Of a stretch of DNA of 64,000 nt, positions 48,116-59,639 are shown piece by piece. The stretch covers positions 1,137,121,410 to 1,137,185,409 of the forward strand of contig NC_056726.1 in NCBI RefSeq assembly GCF_019279795.1, given 5' to 3'. The translations under genes were made by a program, and so were the position numbers. Origin of the DNA: Protopterus annectens (lineage: Eukaryota > Chordata > Ceratodontiformes > Protopteridae). Below the pieces are notes generated by a model. That model was given only the letters and a program-made list of their open reading frames with translations, did not search any database and was not told the DNA's origin. Each line of letters begins with the position of its first letter. Position 1 is the first letter of the stretch.

Positions 48116-48430
48116 GTTACTGGACTACAAGGATTACAAATGGAACAAGCCATTTTTCTGGGAGAGTTGAAATATTCTATAGAAATACCTGGATTCCTGT
48201 TTCAACAGAAGGATGGGATATAAATGATGCAAATGTTGTATGCCGGTCACAAGGATATGGGTTTGCACTGGCAGCTGTTACCGATTCCAGTTTTGGCATG
48301 GTTTCTGCTTCCACATGGTTTAGAAACTTTCAGTGTACAGGAACAGAGTATGCTCTGAGTGATTGCTCTGGTGAAGTATCAACAAATGTCAACAATAGCT
48401 CAGCTGTTGCTGGAGTTATTTGTTCTACAG
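48116..48430 (+). CDS. SRCR-domain exon of an unknown gene
   Basis: A single 315-bp exon between a polypyrimidine acceptor (cttcttttaatag, ending 48115) and a donor (acag then gtaatt at 48431). It starts and ends in phase 1, the usual phase of SRCR exons. The 105 residues contain SGRVEIFYRNTWIPVSTEGW, DANVVCRSQGYG, FGMVSASTWFRNFQCTGTEY, LSDCSG and AVAGVICS: one full SRCR domain as in DMBT1-like and CD163-like secreted or surface proteins. Four cysteines remain: the VVCR, FQCTG, LSDC and GVIC positions. The partners C1-C4 and C2-C7 of the eight-Cys pattern are all absent (Phe, Ser, Tyr, Asn/Ser). No neighbouring exon was found in the window, so the gene is unidentified and introns must be long. 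Confidence 0.87.
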
Positions 48431-49163
48431 GTAATTAGTTAGTTGTTTGTTCAACAGGTAATTAGATGAATGCCTTCCATGACATAACAAACAACAATTA
48501 TTTATTAAATGCTGTACTGTTCATAGCAAAACAAATCTTATTGAACTGAGAAAGAACCAATGTTTTCTTGTATCCATTTATATGCACTCATTAGTTCACA
48601 CCTACATATGCGTGCATGCAGTTATGTTTTAAAATGATAATACTGGAGTAAATATTTTGGACAAGAAACAAAGTTTTATTTCTTTCTCTAATGCAGAAGT
48701 ACAAATAAGACTGTTAGTTCTGTAAACATGTCACTAGACCATGTAGAAAACAATGAACTCTGGGCTTCATTACATATTCACTTGATTAGAAACAGCACTT
48801 TAACACAAATGCTTAGAAACATCTCTTTCTCCTTAAATCTTAAAGTAAGCATTTCCATATAATCCAAAAATAAGTTGCTGTAAGTCACAGTAGGATCCAG
48901 AAGAAAAATGCCTTTTTAAAACAAGTGCAAGGCTGAGCATTTTCCATATAATTTATAGAAGAAACTCAAAGTTTCACAGACCCAGAGGTTTACTTTTCTG
49001 TTGTGGAAAAACAATGAAGAAAGTTACTTCTGATAAATTATTTTCTTAATTAGAAAAGTTGGGACTATGGGTACACATTCTATATTGTCTGCTGTCAGCC
49101 TGCTCTCAGTGCAAGTATTTGTGAACCAGGGCTAAAGTCTATAAGTTAATTAAGGAGCCCGTG
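48431..49163 (+). other. Intron after the SRCR exon
   Basis: Begins with a good donor and carries no recognisable exon or long repeat up to the hairpin array. Confidence 0.5.
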
Positions 49164-49814
49164 GTATAATATAGCAATAACCCATGCCTGGGTGTGAGTA
49201 ATGTTGGATTTACCCACGGTTGGTGTGGTTTGGTCATGAGGGCGAAGCCCGAGTGGCCAAACAAAGCCAACCGTGGGTAAAGCCAGCATTACCCACACCC
49301 AGAAATGGGTTATTGCTATTATACAATGACATTATTTAAGAAAAAAAATAATTACTTTTCTTAAATAATGGCATTGTATAATGCCTCCTTGTTGCCCTTC
49401 TGCAGCTGTCTGGAATTCTGCGACAGTTCTGATGTACTGCGCATGCATATGCCTATGCAGTACATCAGAGCTGTGGACAAAAGCAACGAAGAAAGCAAGA
49501 TCTCCGTTGTTTTTTACAAACTGTTTCGCTATGTTAAATGGGTTTAACATAGCAAGACAGCTTTAAAAAAAGCAACAGAATCTCCATTGCTTTTTTTAAA
49601 GCTCACTCGCTATGTTAAACTCGTTTAACATAGTGAGACAGCATGAAGCAATGGAGATCTTGCATTCTCCGTTGCTGCAAAAAAGAGTTATAGTAATGGA
49701 AAAATTCCTGGCGACCGGTCCTTTTTCCATTACTATAACTCTGATTTACAATGTGCATGCTGACCAATCAGCATGCACATTTTTGAATATTAATGGGGGA
49801 TCGTTGTATAATAG
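49164..49814. mobile_element. Array of nine hairpins (fold-back element)
   Basis: Consecutive inverted repeats: 49165-49324 (long imperfect), 49322-49379, 49424-49473, 49521-49560, 49559-49603 (17-bp arms, perfect), 49602-49640, 49645-49678 (weak), 49684-49742 (21-bp arms, perfect) and 49751-49780 (13-bp arms, perfect). The sequence ctattatacaatga at 49316 and the complement of tcgttgtataatag at 49801-49814 match at 13 of 14 bases, giving terminal inverted repeats for a 499-bp unit. No coding capacity. It looks like a fold-back or MITE-type DNA element. Confidence 0.8.
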
Positions 49815-50356
49815 TCACTGACATTTATGTAGTAATGTGAAGTTATGAAAACTATGGAACATAATCTATGCTTCAGCTTGTAGCTCATCCGTGCCTTCCA
49901 TCCTCCTCAGTTCCTTTTCCCTTCACATTTTTGTAAGTAATGTATATGTGTAAATATTGGAATAGCTCAAACTTCTTAGCAGTGTAGTAATCTGTTTTAT
50001 TCAGCCTTTTAAGTGATCTTTAGAAAATGGGTGGAACTTCAACACAATAACCTGTTAAGAGATTAATGCTCTCCAACAGGGTAGCAATGTACAAAGAGGA
50101 TCTGATATCACATCTGTGGCTCAGTGTAGAGCATTAGCTCCCCTTGAAGCACATACTGAAAATGTACACTTGCTAAATGTTGCAGTATAGCAAACATTAA
50201 AAAGTAAATAAAAGGAATACTGAAGAAATAACTGAAGTGATAATAGTTAGTATATCATAATTGGAAAGACTTGTGGCTTTACTTTCCCTTCTGTAATTAC
50301 AACTTAAAACAACATGTTTAATGAGCACAGGGAAAAATGAAGCAAAAGTAATACAG

Positions 50357-50360
<4 letters not shown>
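49815..50360. other. No gene seen
   Basis: Mixed intronic or intergenic sequence up to the (GT)n tract. Confidence 0.45.

Positions 50361-50412
<52 letters not shown>
50361..50412. repeat. (GT)n microsatellite
   Basis: Pure GT tract followed by a looser GT/GA stretch. Confidence 0.96.
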
Positions 50413-50415
<3 letters not shown>

Positions 50416-50469
50416 TGTGAGTTTGAGTGTGTGCATGCATGTTAGTAGACATTAGTATAGAGTTAAAAA

Positions 50470-50870
50470 AAGCAAGGTAGAAGGCAGGCAGGCAGGCAAA
50501 ACATGACCATGAACACTTCTCCTTAGAGCAACCAAATCCTTTATTGTTAAAACAAGATAAGCGGTTTCGTCTCAATTTTAGACAATCAAAGAAACTTCAT
50601 CAGATAAAGCTAGAAAAAACAAAACTAGACTTAAAAAACAGAACCAAGACCCAGATTACATCATTTGCTGCTAACAGGATTAACCATTTTTAAAGTGACA
50701 GTATTAAAATCAAATAACAGTGTACCGAGATCAAAACGATATTGTACCAGTTATAAAAACATCAAACACTATGGCATGAAACAACAACTTCATCTCATAT
50801 AATATCATCGTTACCTTATAAAATATATAGAATACATATACTAAAATTATGAATGCACATAAAATGTATG
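50470..50870 (-). mobile_element. PLE end fragment (pLTR-like) with hammerhead
   Basis: Same order of signals as the pLTRs of the intact PLE: an A/T-rich tttattgttaaaacaagata, then a hammerhead core, then A-rich sequence. Exact limits are uncertain. The sequence differs from the other PLEs in the window outside the core. Confidence 0.55.
50551..50610 (-). ncRNA. Hammerhead-like motif
   Basis: Minus strand: CUGAUGA (50603-50597), a stem II with GUUUC paired to GAGAC across a 17-nt loop, GAAA (50568-50565), then CCGCUUAUC. The palindromic GCGC of the other copies is CCGC here and stem I pairs poorly, so this one is probably decayed. Confidence 0.6.
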
Positions 50871-51102
50871 AGCAAGTAATTGAATAAACATATATGTGGT
50901 TAAATGGAAATATGCAAAACTAAGGTAAATAAATAAATATATATAGTAAAAAGATATATGTATTAAATTAGAGTAATGTAATCCCATACTATAAATACAT
51001 ATTAATATCCTAAAAATGCATTTGAAAATATATAAAAATGCAATAAATATGAAATAAATATGAATAAAATTGTAAAAATAGGAATATATACATATATATA
51101 TA

Positions 51103-51209
<107 letters not shown>

Positions 51210-51389
51210 GAACCATGAATGAAAATACATCATAAATATTCAAATATTAGTGTCCAAAAATTAGTGTCTACTCAACACTTTTATCTTTAGTAGACTACTA
51301 ATTGACATATTTTCATTCAACCAACAAGTAAAAATAACTCGAGGGTAAAACTGGGAGCAACAAAGAGAAAACTATAAAGAAAAATACTC

Positions 51390-51640
51390 CCAATGTGCAC
51401 AGGACTTAGCTTTAATAAAATAAAAAAGAAGTAAGCGCTTTCGCAGACATACACTGTCGCTTCATCAGACTAAAACTTTAGAATGCATCAAATGTTTAAA
51501 TAGGAATAAATAAAACCAAATTGTTCCAATTAATTAATCAATCAAGTAATACCATTGATAGATGCATTTCAAGTGAAACACATGTAATTAATTTAAAATA
51601 TACACAACTTACAAAAATACATATACATATAAATAATTGG
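51390..51640 (-). mobile_element. PLE end fragment (pLTR-like) with hammerhead
   Basis: Contains ctttaataaaataaaaaaga, the hammerhead at 51426-51476 and a downstream stretch (gatagatgcatttcaagtga) laid out like the 1724-2528 pLTR. No ORF is attached. Same orientation as the fragment at 50470. Confidence 0.65.
51426..51476 (-). ncRNA. Hammerhead ribozyme motif
   Basis: Minus strand: CUGAUGA (51468-51462), stem II of about six pairs with one bulged U (GCGACA with UGUCUGC, loop GUGUA; 51461-51443), GAAA (51442-51439), palindromic GCGC, UU, ACUUCUU. Stem I is short (AGU with ACU). All core residues are kept. Confidence 0.78.
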
Positions 51641-52269
51641 GGGGGGGGGCAAAATATTCCTTTTCCCTAGGAAAAAATTTCCTGTTCTGAATGCTCAATG
51701 TTTTAAATTTTCGATTCATAGGGTTCGATATTAGAACAATCAACATTTTGAATGTTCGGTGTAATAATATCGACCCTTATAAAAGAGGGACTGCAGCAAG
51801 ATAACAAAACTGAGTTTTGTTAAGTATTTAAAATGGTAACCCTTTAACAAGCCAAGACTCTCTCTACAACACTCTTGCAGGTTGTAAAAGTTTTAACCTG
51901 TGTTTATTCATTGGTGACTGAAAACTGTCATAAAAAAGAGCTAGTAAGGGAAATGCCAACTGCCTGTAGATCTGATACCATGCTTAATTTATAAATTAAA
52001 TGAATAAAAGAATATTTTCCTGGTGAAAAACATGGTAATATTTAACAGTTTCTTTAATATGGTGCTGCAGTACAATTTATCTCTGTTCTGCGTATAAAGA
52101 TTTCTCCATCAACAATTTGGAAACAGTTTCAATTCTCTTTAAAACACTTTAAACACTTCAGCAAGATATTACCTCATGATGTAAAATTGTAGACAGTAGC
52201 CAAAAATACAAACCAGTGCTGGATCATGGTCAAACAGAGCCTTAGGCAGCGTAATAGGTCAGGGGTCTC
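51641..52269. other. No gene seen
   Basis: Starts with a G run (51631-51640). Nothing recognised. Confidence 0.45.
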
Positions 52270-52620
52270 CTTGTCATACCATTGGTTCATAGGTTCATAG
52301 GTTGGTACTGGGCTATCAGCCCTAGGGCCTGTACAAGCCTAGCCATAACAATTCCCTGGCTATTTCTTCCCACACTATTTACTTCCCTGGACCCCTGTCT
52401 AGCAGGGCGACCAACATGATCCCTGGGGTGAATTTCCTTTCTCCCATCCAATCGTCAAGGTTCCTTTTGAAGAGGGCCAAAGAGGCACTCTGCTTGACAT
52501 GTATGGGCAATCTATTCCAGAGTCTGGCGAGTCTCTGGGTAGCATTTACCTGTTGTAACAATGATCACCCTTTCTCTTTGCAGAACTGATATGATGCTAA
52601 AATTACAGAAGTTAAAGGAT
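52270..52620 (-). pseudogene. CR1-like LINE (family B) C-terminus and 3' end
   Basis: The tail ttcataggttcataggttgg at 52285 marks the 3' end. Upstream, on the minus strand, QRLARLWNRLPIHVKQSASL and ALFKRNLDDWMGERKFTPGI then LVALLDRGPGK is the terminal domain of the family. 5'-truncated; the remaining frame is open. Confidence 0.85.
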
Positions 52621-54139
52621 GGAGTGGGATTGCCCACTTGCAAAACTGGTTTTACTAGTTGCATGTTTGCATGTATTCTCAGTTTCATTAAGTACTTATG
52701 CATGAGAATTATATGTACTCTAGGTAACAGTAATTGAGGTAAAATGGAAGCATTTGTATTTGGAGTGGATGCATTTCAAACTAGCATAGCAGACCCATGT
52801 TTGGTCTACGCTGCATCTCATCTGAACATTCTGTAATGGAATAAAAGATGCAACAAACCCCAGAGAAGCTTCTTGATATTCATTGCTGTACATGTAGACA
52901 ATACAGAAAGGTATGCACAAGCCTTGTTTGTACACGTATATATTTGCACATGTATTGGCAGCTGCCTTCACTAGACATCCTCCCACCTTATTGAATACCT
53001 GAGCGGGGTGAACATAGTAAACACTGACAGGATAAGAGGAGATGCTTAATGCCCCCATTGATCTTACACATTGAATAAAAACTATGACATGCTACTTGAC
53101 TTCTTACAAACAATCTATTTTATGTAAGCATCATTTAAAGTATTATAAGCTGAATTTGCAAAATAGCAATTATGCCCAATAAAATTCTTTTTGTTTTATT
53201 ACAGTAAAATGCCTAAACTTAGCATGGTTTATGTAAACTTCATCTGTTTGTAAATAGGTTGCCAGATTTTTTTTAAATATAATTAACAAAGATATAAATT
53301 GCTGAAATTTGTGTGAGTTTCCCATTTTTTCTCACTGACTTATCTTGTCATTCAGCTTGCAAGTGGATTGCTTTCCAGATCTACCTTCTAGTTTAAATGT
53401 ATAAGCTTTACTTTGGGAAATCTGGGGGGGGGTCCTCAGACTAGAGCCATCTGTCTTGCTCCTTCAACAGTTTTTGTTACCGCTTATGTCAAAGTAAATG
53501 GGCTGGCCCTTGTACATTCGTGCAGCAGAGGTACTTAGCTGATGATGAGGGTTTGAAGAGGGAGAGTCTTTGTGGCCTCCAGAAGTTTCGCAGGGGCAGG
53601 GAAATGCACTCTCAGTAAGAAAGAGCAGAGAAAGACCACCTTGTAAGTCAGTAATAAATTACTATTTTTAAATAAATTAAAAAAAAACACACACACTACT
53701 GCACATATAAGAAAGGTATAATGTAGGTCAAATGTCAGACTTAAGTTCATGGCAGGTCAGCATGATAGGACAAACAATAAGTTAGTGTGATGTGGCAAAT
53801 TATATATTAGTTGTATAAAAATTGTATGAGGATCACCTTGTTTTTTTTTTCTCCTTACTAAGGTACAGTTTTACAACTTAGCAACCATGGTTATCCATCA
53901 GTAACTCAAATAACAGTCACAGAAAACTTTAATATTGATTTACTTGAGTGACTTGATTGACTTGACAATATGGATGCCCCCCCTCCCCTGCTGCAGAGGA
54001 GTTTTGTGGTAGATCTGGCTATGGATTGGCAAAAACTATATGATCTCTGTCTGCTAGTTTAGGTCATGTGGGTCAAGATAAGTTCCATTCTCAAACTTAA
54101 GATTTGGACAGGAATAAATAGTCATCTCCTTCATATGAT
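52621..54139. other. No gene seen
   Basis: Mixed sequence. No recognised element; a short G run at 53425-53432 and T-rich patches. Confidence 0.45.
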
Positions 54140-54770
54140 CTTAGGAAGTTATTAGGCTATTGTCCCTGAGGCCCTTATAAGCCTAGCCAATAGTTTATCC
54201 CATGCATAGACAAATCAGCACCCGATGCCCCTGTCCAGCAGGGATACGGGTGGAATCCCAGTGGTATAGTTTCTGTTTCCCATCCAGTTATCCAGGTTGC
54301 ACTTAAAAAGAAGTAAAGAGGTACTCTGCTTGATGTGGAGAGGGAGTCTATGCCATAGATGAGGGAGTCTCTGTAACACAAATCTGTCCCGCCAACAAGT
54401 CCTATTGATGTCACAGGCCAGGTTCAGGCTGCGTGTGTGGGTTACTTAAGTTAAGCTTGTCTTGCGAATATGCAGCAGTCCCATCAAGGCAGAGTCCGAG
54501 ATCACCTTCTATGCCAGACAGAGGTTACCTCTGAGGAGTCTGTATGAAACAGAGTAGAGGGATAGGGCTTTTAGCCTGTCTGTGTAGGGTAGATTTTGAG
54601 GCCCTGGATTCTACTGGTGAGGAACCTCTGTGGTCTCTCCAGCTGCTGTATGTGCTTTGCAAGGTACATGCCAAATGGGGCATTGTACTCAATAAAGGGT
54701 CTTATAAGGGAAGAATACAGGGATGTTATGACCGCCTTATCCCTGGATGAGATACTCTTTACATATTTAT
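54140..54770 (-). pseudogene. CR1-like LINE (family B) C-terminal fragment
   Basis: Minus-strand pieces: SLYSSLIRPFIEYNAPFGMY, QLERPQRFLTSRIQGL, ALSLYSVSYRLLRGNLCLA, RFVLQRLPHLWHRLPLHIK and NLDNWMGNRNYTTGIPPVSL then LDRG. Same order as the plus-strand copy at 26090-26600. Frameshifts throughout. Confidence 0.85.
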
Positions 54771-55400
54771 CCTATATTTGTTAACCTGGTAGACAGGGTT
54801 GTTGAAGTACCCTTTTCTGTCATGACCAGACCCAGAGGTAATAGAAGATTTACAGACTAATACAAAGGCGTTTTATAGTAATAGTGCAAGATATAAAACA
54901 TATATACAGATTGCATGTATTCATCATCATGTTCTATACAAGGAAATAAATGGAAATAGGTAAATGAAAGGTACTGAAGGGTTTGTAAGCAATAATTAAC
55001 ATAAAGAGACATATGGAGAAAAATAACTCTGGAATAAGGGTCTCTACATTGCTGGGTGGCGTTTTCTCACATTACTATTTCTCAACAGCACACACAAATG
55101 TATACTGATTAGTACTTCTGAAACCATGAAGGTGGCCTTAGGGTTCCTGTAAGGTTGTGTTCAGTCTAATACCTCATCCATAAAGGTATGCTAATACACT
55201 GTAAATAAGTGTAATTGGGCACTCTGCTGTATGCAGATGATAATATACTACAAATGTCATTAGATGATATTCTGCTAAGAGAAATAGAAATCTACTGTCG
55301 TTAATGACAACACCGTATATCTAAGTCACCTGTTAACAAAGTAATGAAACAGTTCAAATAAGTGTATTTGCATGAGCCATACCCAATTACAGACCCCCCC
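54771..55400. other. No gene; possible SINE tail at left
   Basis: 54775-54800 (tatttgttaacctggtagac) resembles the complement of the SINE/LINE tail. The rest shows nothing recognisable. Confidence 0.4.
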
Positions 55401-55401
<1 letters not shown>

Positions 55402-55465
<64 letters not shown>

Positions 55466-55484
55466 ACACACACACACACACACA
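55402..55484. repeat. (CA)n microsatellite
   Basis: CA tract with a single T interruption near 55461, preceded by a C run. Confidence 0.96.
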
Positions 55485-55667
55485 GGTAGCAAGTTGTCCA
55501 AACCATGAGCTAATATATTCCATCACTTCAGTCATACAACATTTAGGGAATGGGGAAAAATACTGAAAAAAAAGCACTAGTGTCTCCAGCAAATAGTTGT
55601 TTAATGTAATATAAGTAATTTTCATTCTCATCATTTGTTTGCTGGGAAAACACAATGCTGCCATCAA

Positions 55668-55735
55668 ATAAAAATAAATAAATAAATAAATGGAGAAATT
55701 AATAAATAAATGAATGGATAAATAAATAAATAAAC
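55668..55735. repeat. (ATAA)n microsatellite
   Basis: Imperfect AATA tetramer run, with further scattered units to about 55760. Confidence 0.9.
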
Positions 55736-56249
55736 GTATAAATACTGTGCATAAATAAACAAATTGCAAACAACTCTCCATTTCTGTTTGCAGCAGTTGA
55801 CGTATGGTTACTAAATAATAAAAAATACTTATCCCTATCTAAACCAAGGCAGTATTTCCTGGAGGCAAAAAGTGCTCAAGTGCATACTATTTTTCAATCA
55901 CTTGGGCTTAAAAGAGCTGAAAAGGTTTAACCGATCTTACCGTAGAAGGAACTGTTTATACCATCCTTCTGTAGTACTAATGCAGGGCCATTATCATACT
56001 AATCTCTGTCTGGAAACAAAAACTAGAGATGATAAAATCCATTCAGCACTTCATGGCTCACTCCATAGTTACACATAATATGTTCAGCTTTGGTGTTAGT
56101 AGGTGTCTGAAGACAGAGCATGAATCACAGGGAATGATGGTAAAAGGACATTTTCTGTCAGTGGTTACCATGAAAAAATGATGATGCCACTTTGACTCTA
56201 GCCACTCATAAGTAATGGAATGCTTTACCTGTAGGAGACGTGCGCGCGT

Positions 56250-56295
<46 letters not shown>
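56250..56295. repeat. (CA)n microsatellite
   Basis: CA tract with a short alternating GC start. Confidence 0.95.
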
Positions 56296-56298
<3 letters not shown>

Positions 56299-56589
56299 GA
56301 CACACTAACACACACACGTACACATTGTTCATCTTAACATTGTCACAACAGAATGCAGACTTCATAATGTTCTTATATCAATACTTTATTAGCTGATTTC
56401 TAAGAAATGTAATATATTATGTACATGTGTATCCTTATTATCTAAATAGCTGGCAATGTGAGCATTGGCTCTAGACGATTGTCACTGTTGCAGTGACAAC
56501 CCAACCACTTGTGCAAAAATTGGATGGATTGATTGTAATAGGAGCGTGATTTCACATGGTGTATTTTCTTGCATTTGTTGGCAACTCTT

Positions 56590-56592
<3 letters not shown>

Positions 56593-56639
<47 letters not shown>
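56593..56639. repeat. (AT)n microsatellite
   Basis: Pure AT tract. Confidence 0.95.
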
Positions 56640-56640
<1 letters not shown>

Positions 56641-56758
56641 CTTCAAGATATGCCTTGTGACATATGCATAGTTGTTTGGAATTCAGTGGCAAAGAACTGT
56701 GAAATAAAGTAATGTATATACCATCTATAACTGGGTGCACGGCAATAGAGAACGTGAC

Positions 56759-56767
56759 TGTGTGTGT

Positions 56768-56814
<47 letters not shown>
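56759..56814. repeat. (GT)n microsatellite
   Basis: GT tract with one A interruption. Confidence 0.95.
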
Positions 56815-56815
<1 letters not shown>

Positions 56816-57034
56816 ATTTGTGCCAGTGGATGGGTTGGTGAGTGTTTACATGTTTATGTCAAAGGAACATACCAGGAATCCAAATATCTAAGCTCACTGG
56901 CTGTTGAAGTTACTGGAAATAACATTTGGAGGTGATAAGATTAACCATAACTAATTACTTGCTAATGTGTCTACTGCCTGATATCTTACCAAGGAACTGG
57001 CAGAAATGTTATATAAAGGGTTTCTTGAGTTTTG

Positions 57035-57322
57035 CTAACTTTGAAAAGTGGATGCATTGTGTATTTGTTCCTGCCTAGTAATTACTTTATATATGAACAT
57101 TTTTTGCACATTGTAATCCAGTTTTTCTCTGATCATTTTTTTTTCATGTATATAGAACCTAAACTGCTTATAAACATCTGTGCAGTCTAGCAGGTATTCT
57201 TCCTTATTAACATAATCTACAAAGAATTCTGGAACTTTAATTTGTTCAGATTTTACTCTATGGAAAACTTTGGCATAAAATATGGATTTATACTCAGGGA
57301 CACTCTGTGTTATGAAACGCAA
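57035..57322 (-). CDS. Unrecognised 95-codon frame
   Basis: Encodes a charged peptide with VKSEQIKVPEFFVDYVNKEE, LLDCTDVYKQF and KKMIREKLDYN. The balanced composition and absence of simple repeats make it look more like real coding sequence than most short frames here. It has no splice-site support that I could establish and I do not recognise a family. It may be part of a retroelement ORF, given the remnants next to it. Confidence 0.25.
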   Translation of the reverse strand: MRFITQSVPEYKSIFYAKVFHRVKSEQIKVPEFFVDYVNKEEYLLDCTDVYKQFRFYIHEKKMIREKLDYNVQKMFIYKVITRQEQIHNASTFQS

Positions 57323-57559
57323 AACACAGAGGAAGAAGTGAATGCCTAAAGCTCAGATATTCTGCTGGCAGGTCATAGCCACAAATTACCTAGTCCTCCA
57401 ACAAACAAATTTAAGCTCAGCAGATGCAGGTGGCTCTTATGAAGTTTGAGTGAGCCTTTCTAGTATAAAGTATAAATCCCAAAGAGAAACTAGATATTGA
57501 TCTTGTCAACAAAAAAAAGAAATGTCCCTTAGAAGAAAGTTTTTTAAGCTTTTAAGGAT

Positions 57560-58990
57560 GCTAATGATATAGAGTTGGCACCTTGATTAAAAATTGCAAT
57601 GGCTGAAAGGTGGACTTTGACTTTAACTCAAGCCAGATCTTAAAAACATGGGATAAATATTTTGAAAAAAAATGGAAAGAAGTTTGGAAAGGATCTAAAT
57701 CCCAGGCTATAACCCAAATGGAAAAGCAAATCCACTTATTCTTATAATCTTTCCTGATACTAGGTCTTTCAGCAGAAGTAAGAATCTGGACCATCCTGTC
57801 TTGGTGCTAGCTGTCCCTGGCCATCACTTGAATTGCAGAAGCCATGCGATTAGATGTAATCAGTGCAGATCTTGGCTATATTTGCTGGATGAGTGAGTCA
57901 GAAGCATTCTAGTTGGCTTGAGATGAAGCAGGCTCTAGACAAGGTGAGGATATAGCAGAGAGAGACTCACTTTCAGTAGCCAAAATGATACTATTAGATT
58001 GAAGTGGTCCTTGCTCAATTTGACTATCTTCCAAAATCTTTGATGAGTAGGATAAGTGGGAAAGTGAAAAGGAATCCTGAGGTCAACCTCTCTATACATG
58101 TGTCCCATGGACAACCTCCCAGTGGAGAACTATGGGAAAAGAAGATGTTTTATTCGATATTGGTTTGGATTTCCTCATTGCTGAGCCAATGTTATAGCTA
58201 CAGACTGACCTTTATGACCACTGTTGAGGCTTTAGACAACAATAGCTGAGCTTTTCTGCTGAGAAGTTCACTTGCCTTGGGATATGACTGGCAACTTCAT
58301 GCAAAGGCCTACTCCCAATGTCTTATGGTCTCCCAGCAACTGTAATAAGAATGGGTGTCCCTTCGGTTGTCCAAGTACCAAACTACTACCTTGTTTTCAG
58401 AACAGAAGGAAAACATGGAGTAAAGGAGTCTTGGGACACTTGTAAGGTCAGAAAGTTCTCCTTCATTTCCAGAACACTAATATGCAAGGAAGTTTCTGCC
58501 TGTGATCATGTCTCTTGGATGTTCTCCAGATGAATAAATCCACCTCCACCCTAAAACAGAATTATCTATGTCACAGCTGGGTTCAGAATTTAAATGGGTC
58601 TGTCTAGACACTGAGTGAACTCATGAATATACCAGCTGAGGACATCCGTATATTTCATAGACTTTTTGATGAAAAGTGAACAGGATTCTGCACTTAATTC
58701 CATTCTGAGATTCCACTGTAATCTCATGAGGAGCTAGGCACTATGAAACCTAGTGCCTTCAGACACAATTCTATGTTCATGCACTTATATTTGCAGAATG
58801 TAAGAGGCTACTGACTGTATACATGGGATCCTGTCCTGTGGGAGAAAAGCTTGGCAAGACATTGTCCATCCTATGCCTGATTAATGTGATGGACTATGTG
58901 ACCAATAACTGGGTGTTTATGCTTTTTGCAATAAAACTAGAAGGTAGTTCTTGGAGGCCTTGAGACTGCCGTGTTGGGGGCCAACAGGAA
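57560..58990 (-). pseudogene. Possible DIRS-like element remnant
   Basis: Heavily broken minus-strand text. An RNase H-like stretch (VLEMKENFLTLQ, then VVWYLDNRRDTHSYY, near 58470-58330) is followed by SELLSRKAQ and later FTFPLILLIKDFGR (about 58050). That order resembles the RNase H to post-RNase H part of DIRS-type retrotransposons. The match is weak and the tyrosine recombinase was not found. Confidence 0.3.
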
Positions 58991-59139
58991 TCAGTTGTCC
59001 ATATCTAAAAAGTCAGAAAATTCAAAGTGGCACTCTGTAAGGACCCTAAAAAGGTTTTTTAAGGGACATGTTTAGATTTTATTGGTAGTTCATGGGTGGG
59101 GGGGTTGTATCAGTAGAAGTTCTGTGACTGGTGCTGTCA

Positions 59140-59300
59140 CATCTGAAGAAGTTTGTATTGTGGATGAAAACACGGTGATATGTTAATGCATTCATGCTAT
59201 ATGTTTATTGTTTTTATTTATTGTGAAATAAACTTGCTTTGCCTGGTTGAGCTTTAGCTGGAGTGCTGCTTTGGATTTTCAGAGTTTTGAGTGGCTTTGC
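59140..59300 (+). mobile_element. Possible decayed PLE end
   Basis: The string tctgaagaagtttgtattgt, then gatgaaaacacggtgatatg, then tattgtgaaataaacttgct is arranged like a PLE end: a CTGATGA-like start (one mismatch), GAAAAC, then an A/T-rich 3' region. Too diverged to call a ribozyme. Confidence 0.3.
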
Positions 59301-59639
59301 TCGCTTTCCTCATTTGTTTGTTTGATTTTTAGCTATGTCTAAAACACCCTTCATCTCCTGCAGACTAGGATGCACTGGGGTCACCAATACCCCTTTATGA
59401 AGAGCCAGGGAGCCAAGCTGAGTGGAAGAAATTGAAATTGAAAATGGCTAGCTGTTATGTAAAAGTAAAAGAACCACTTTAATTTGTATGATATTTTGAT
59501 ATGAAGGCAGGTATCTTAGAGGCCCGGATAGCACTGCAGTCTCTTTATTGTAGACATGGCAAGGTGGTTTGCACTGAGACCATTTGAAATGGATCTTTTA
59601 TAATGAACTGATTGATGCTGCCTGTTCAGACTGCGAGCA

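Noticed and set aside
57035..57322. Host exon candidate
   Set aside because: Composition is suggestive, but no splice-site pair, neighbouring exon or family match could be established; listed only as an unrecognised frame.
58004..58533. Plus-strand frames of 71-81 codons
   Set aside because: They lie opposite the possible minus-strand DIRS-like remnant and show no family features of their own.
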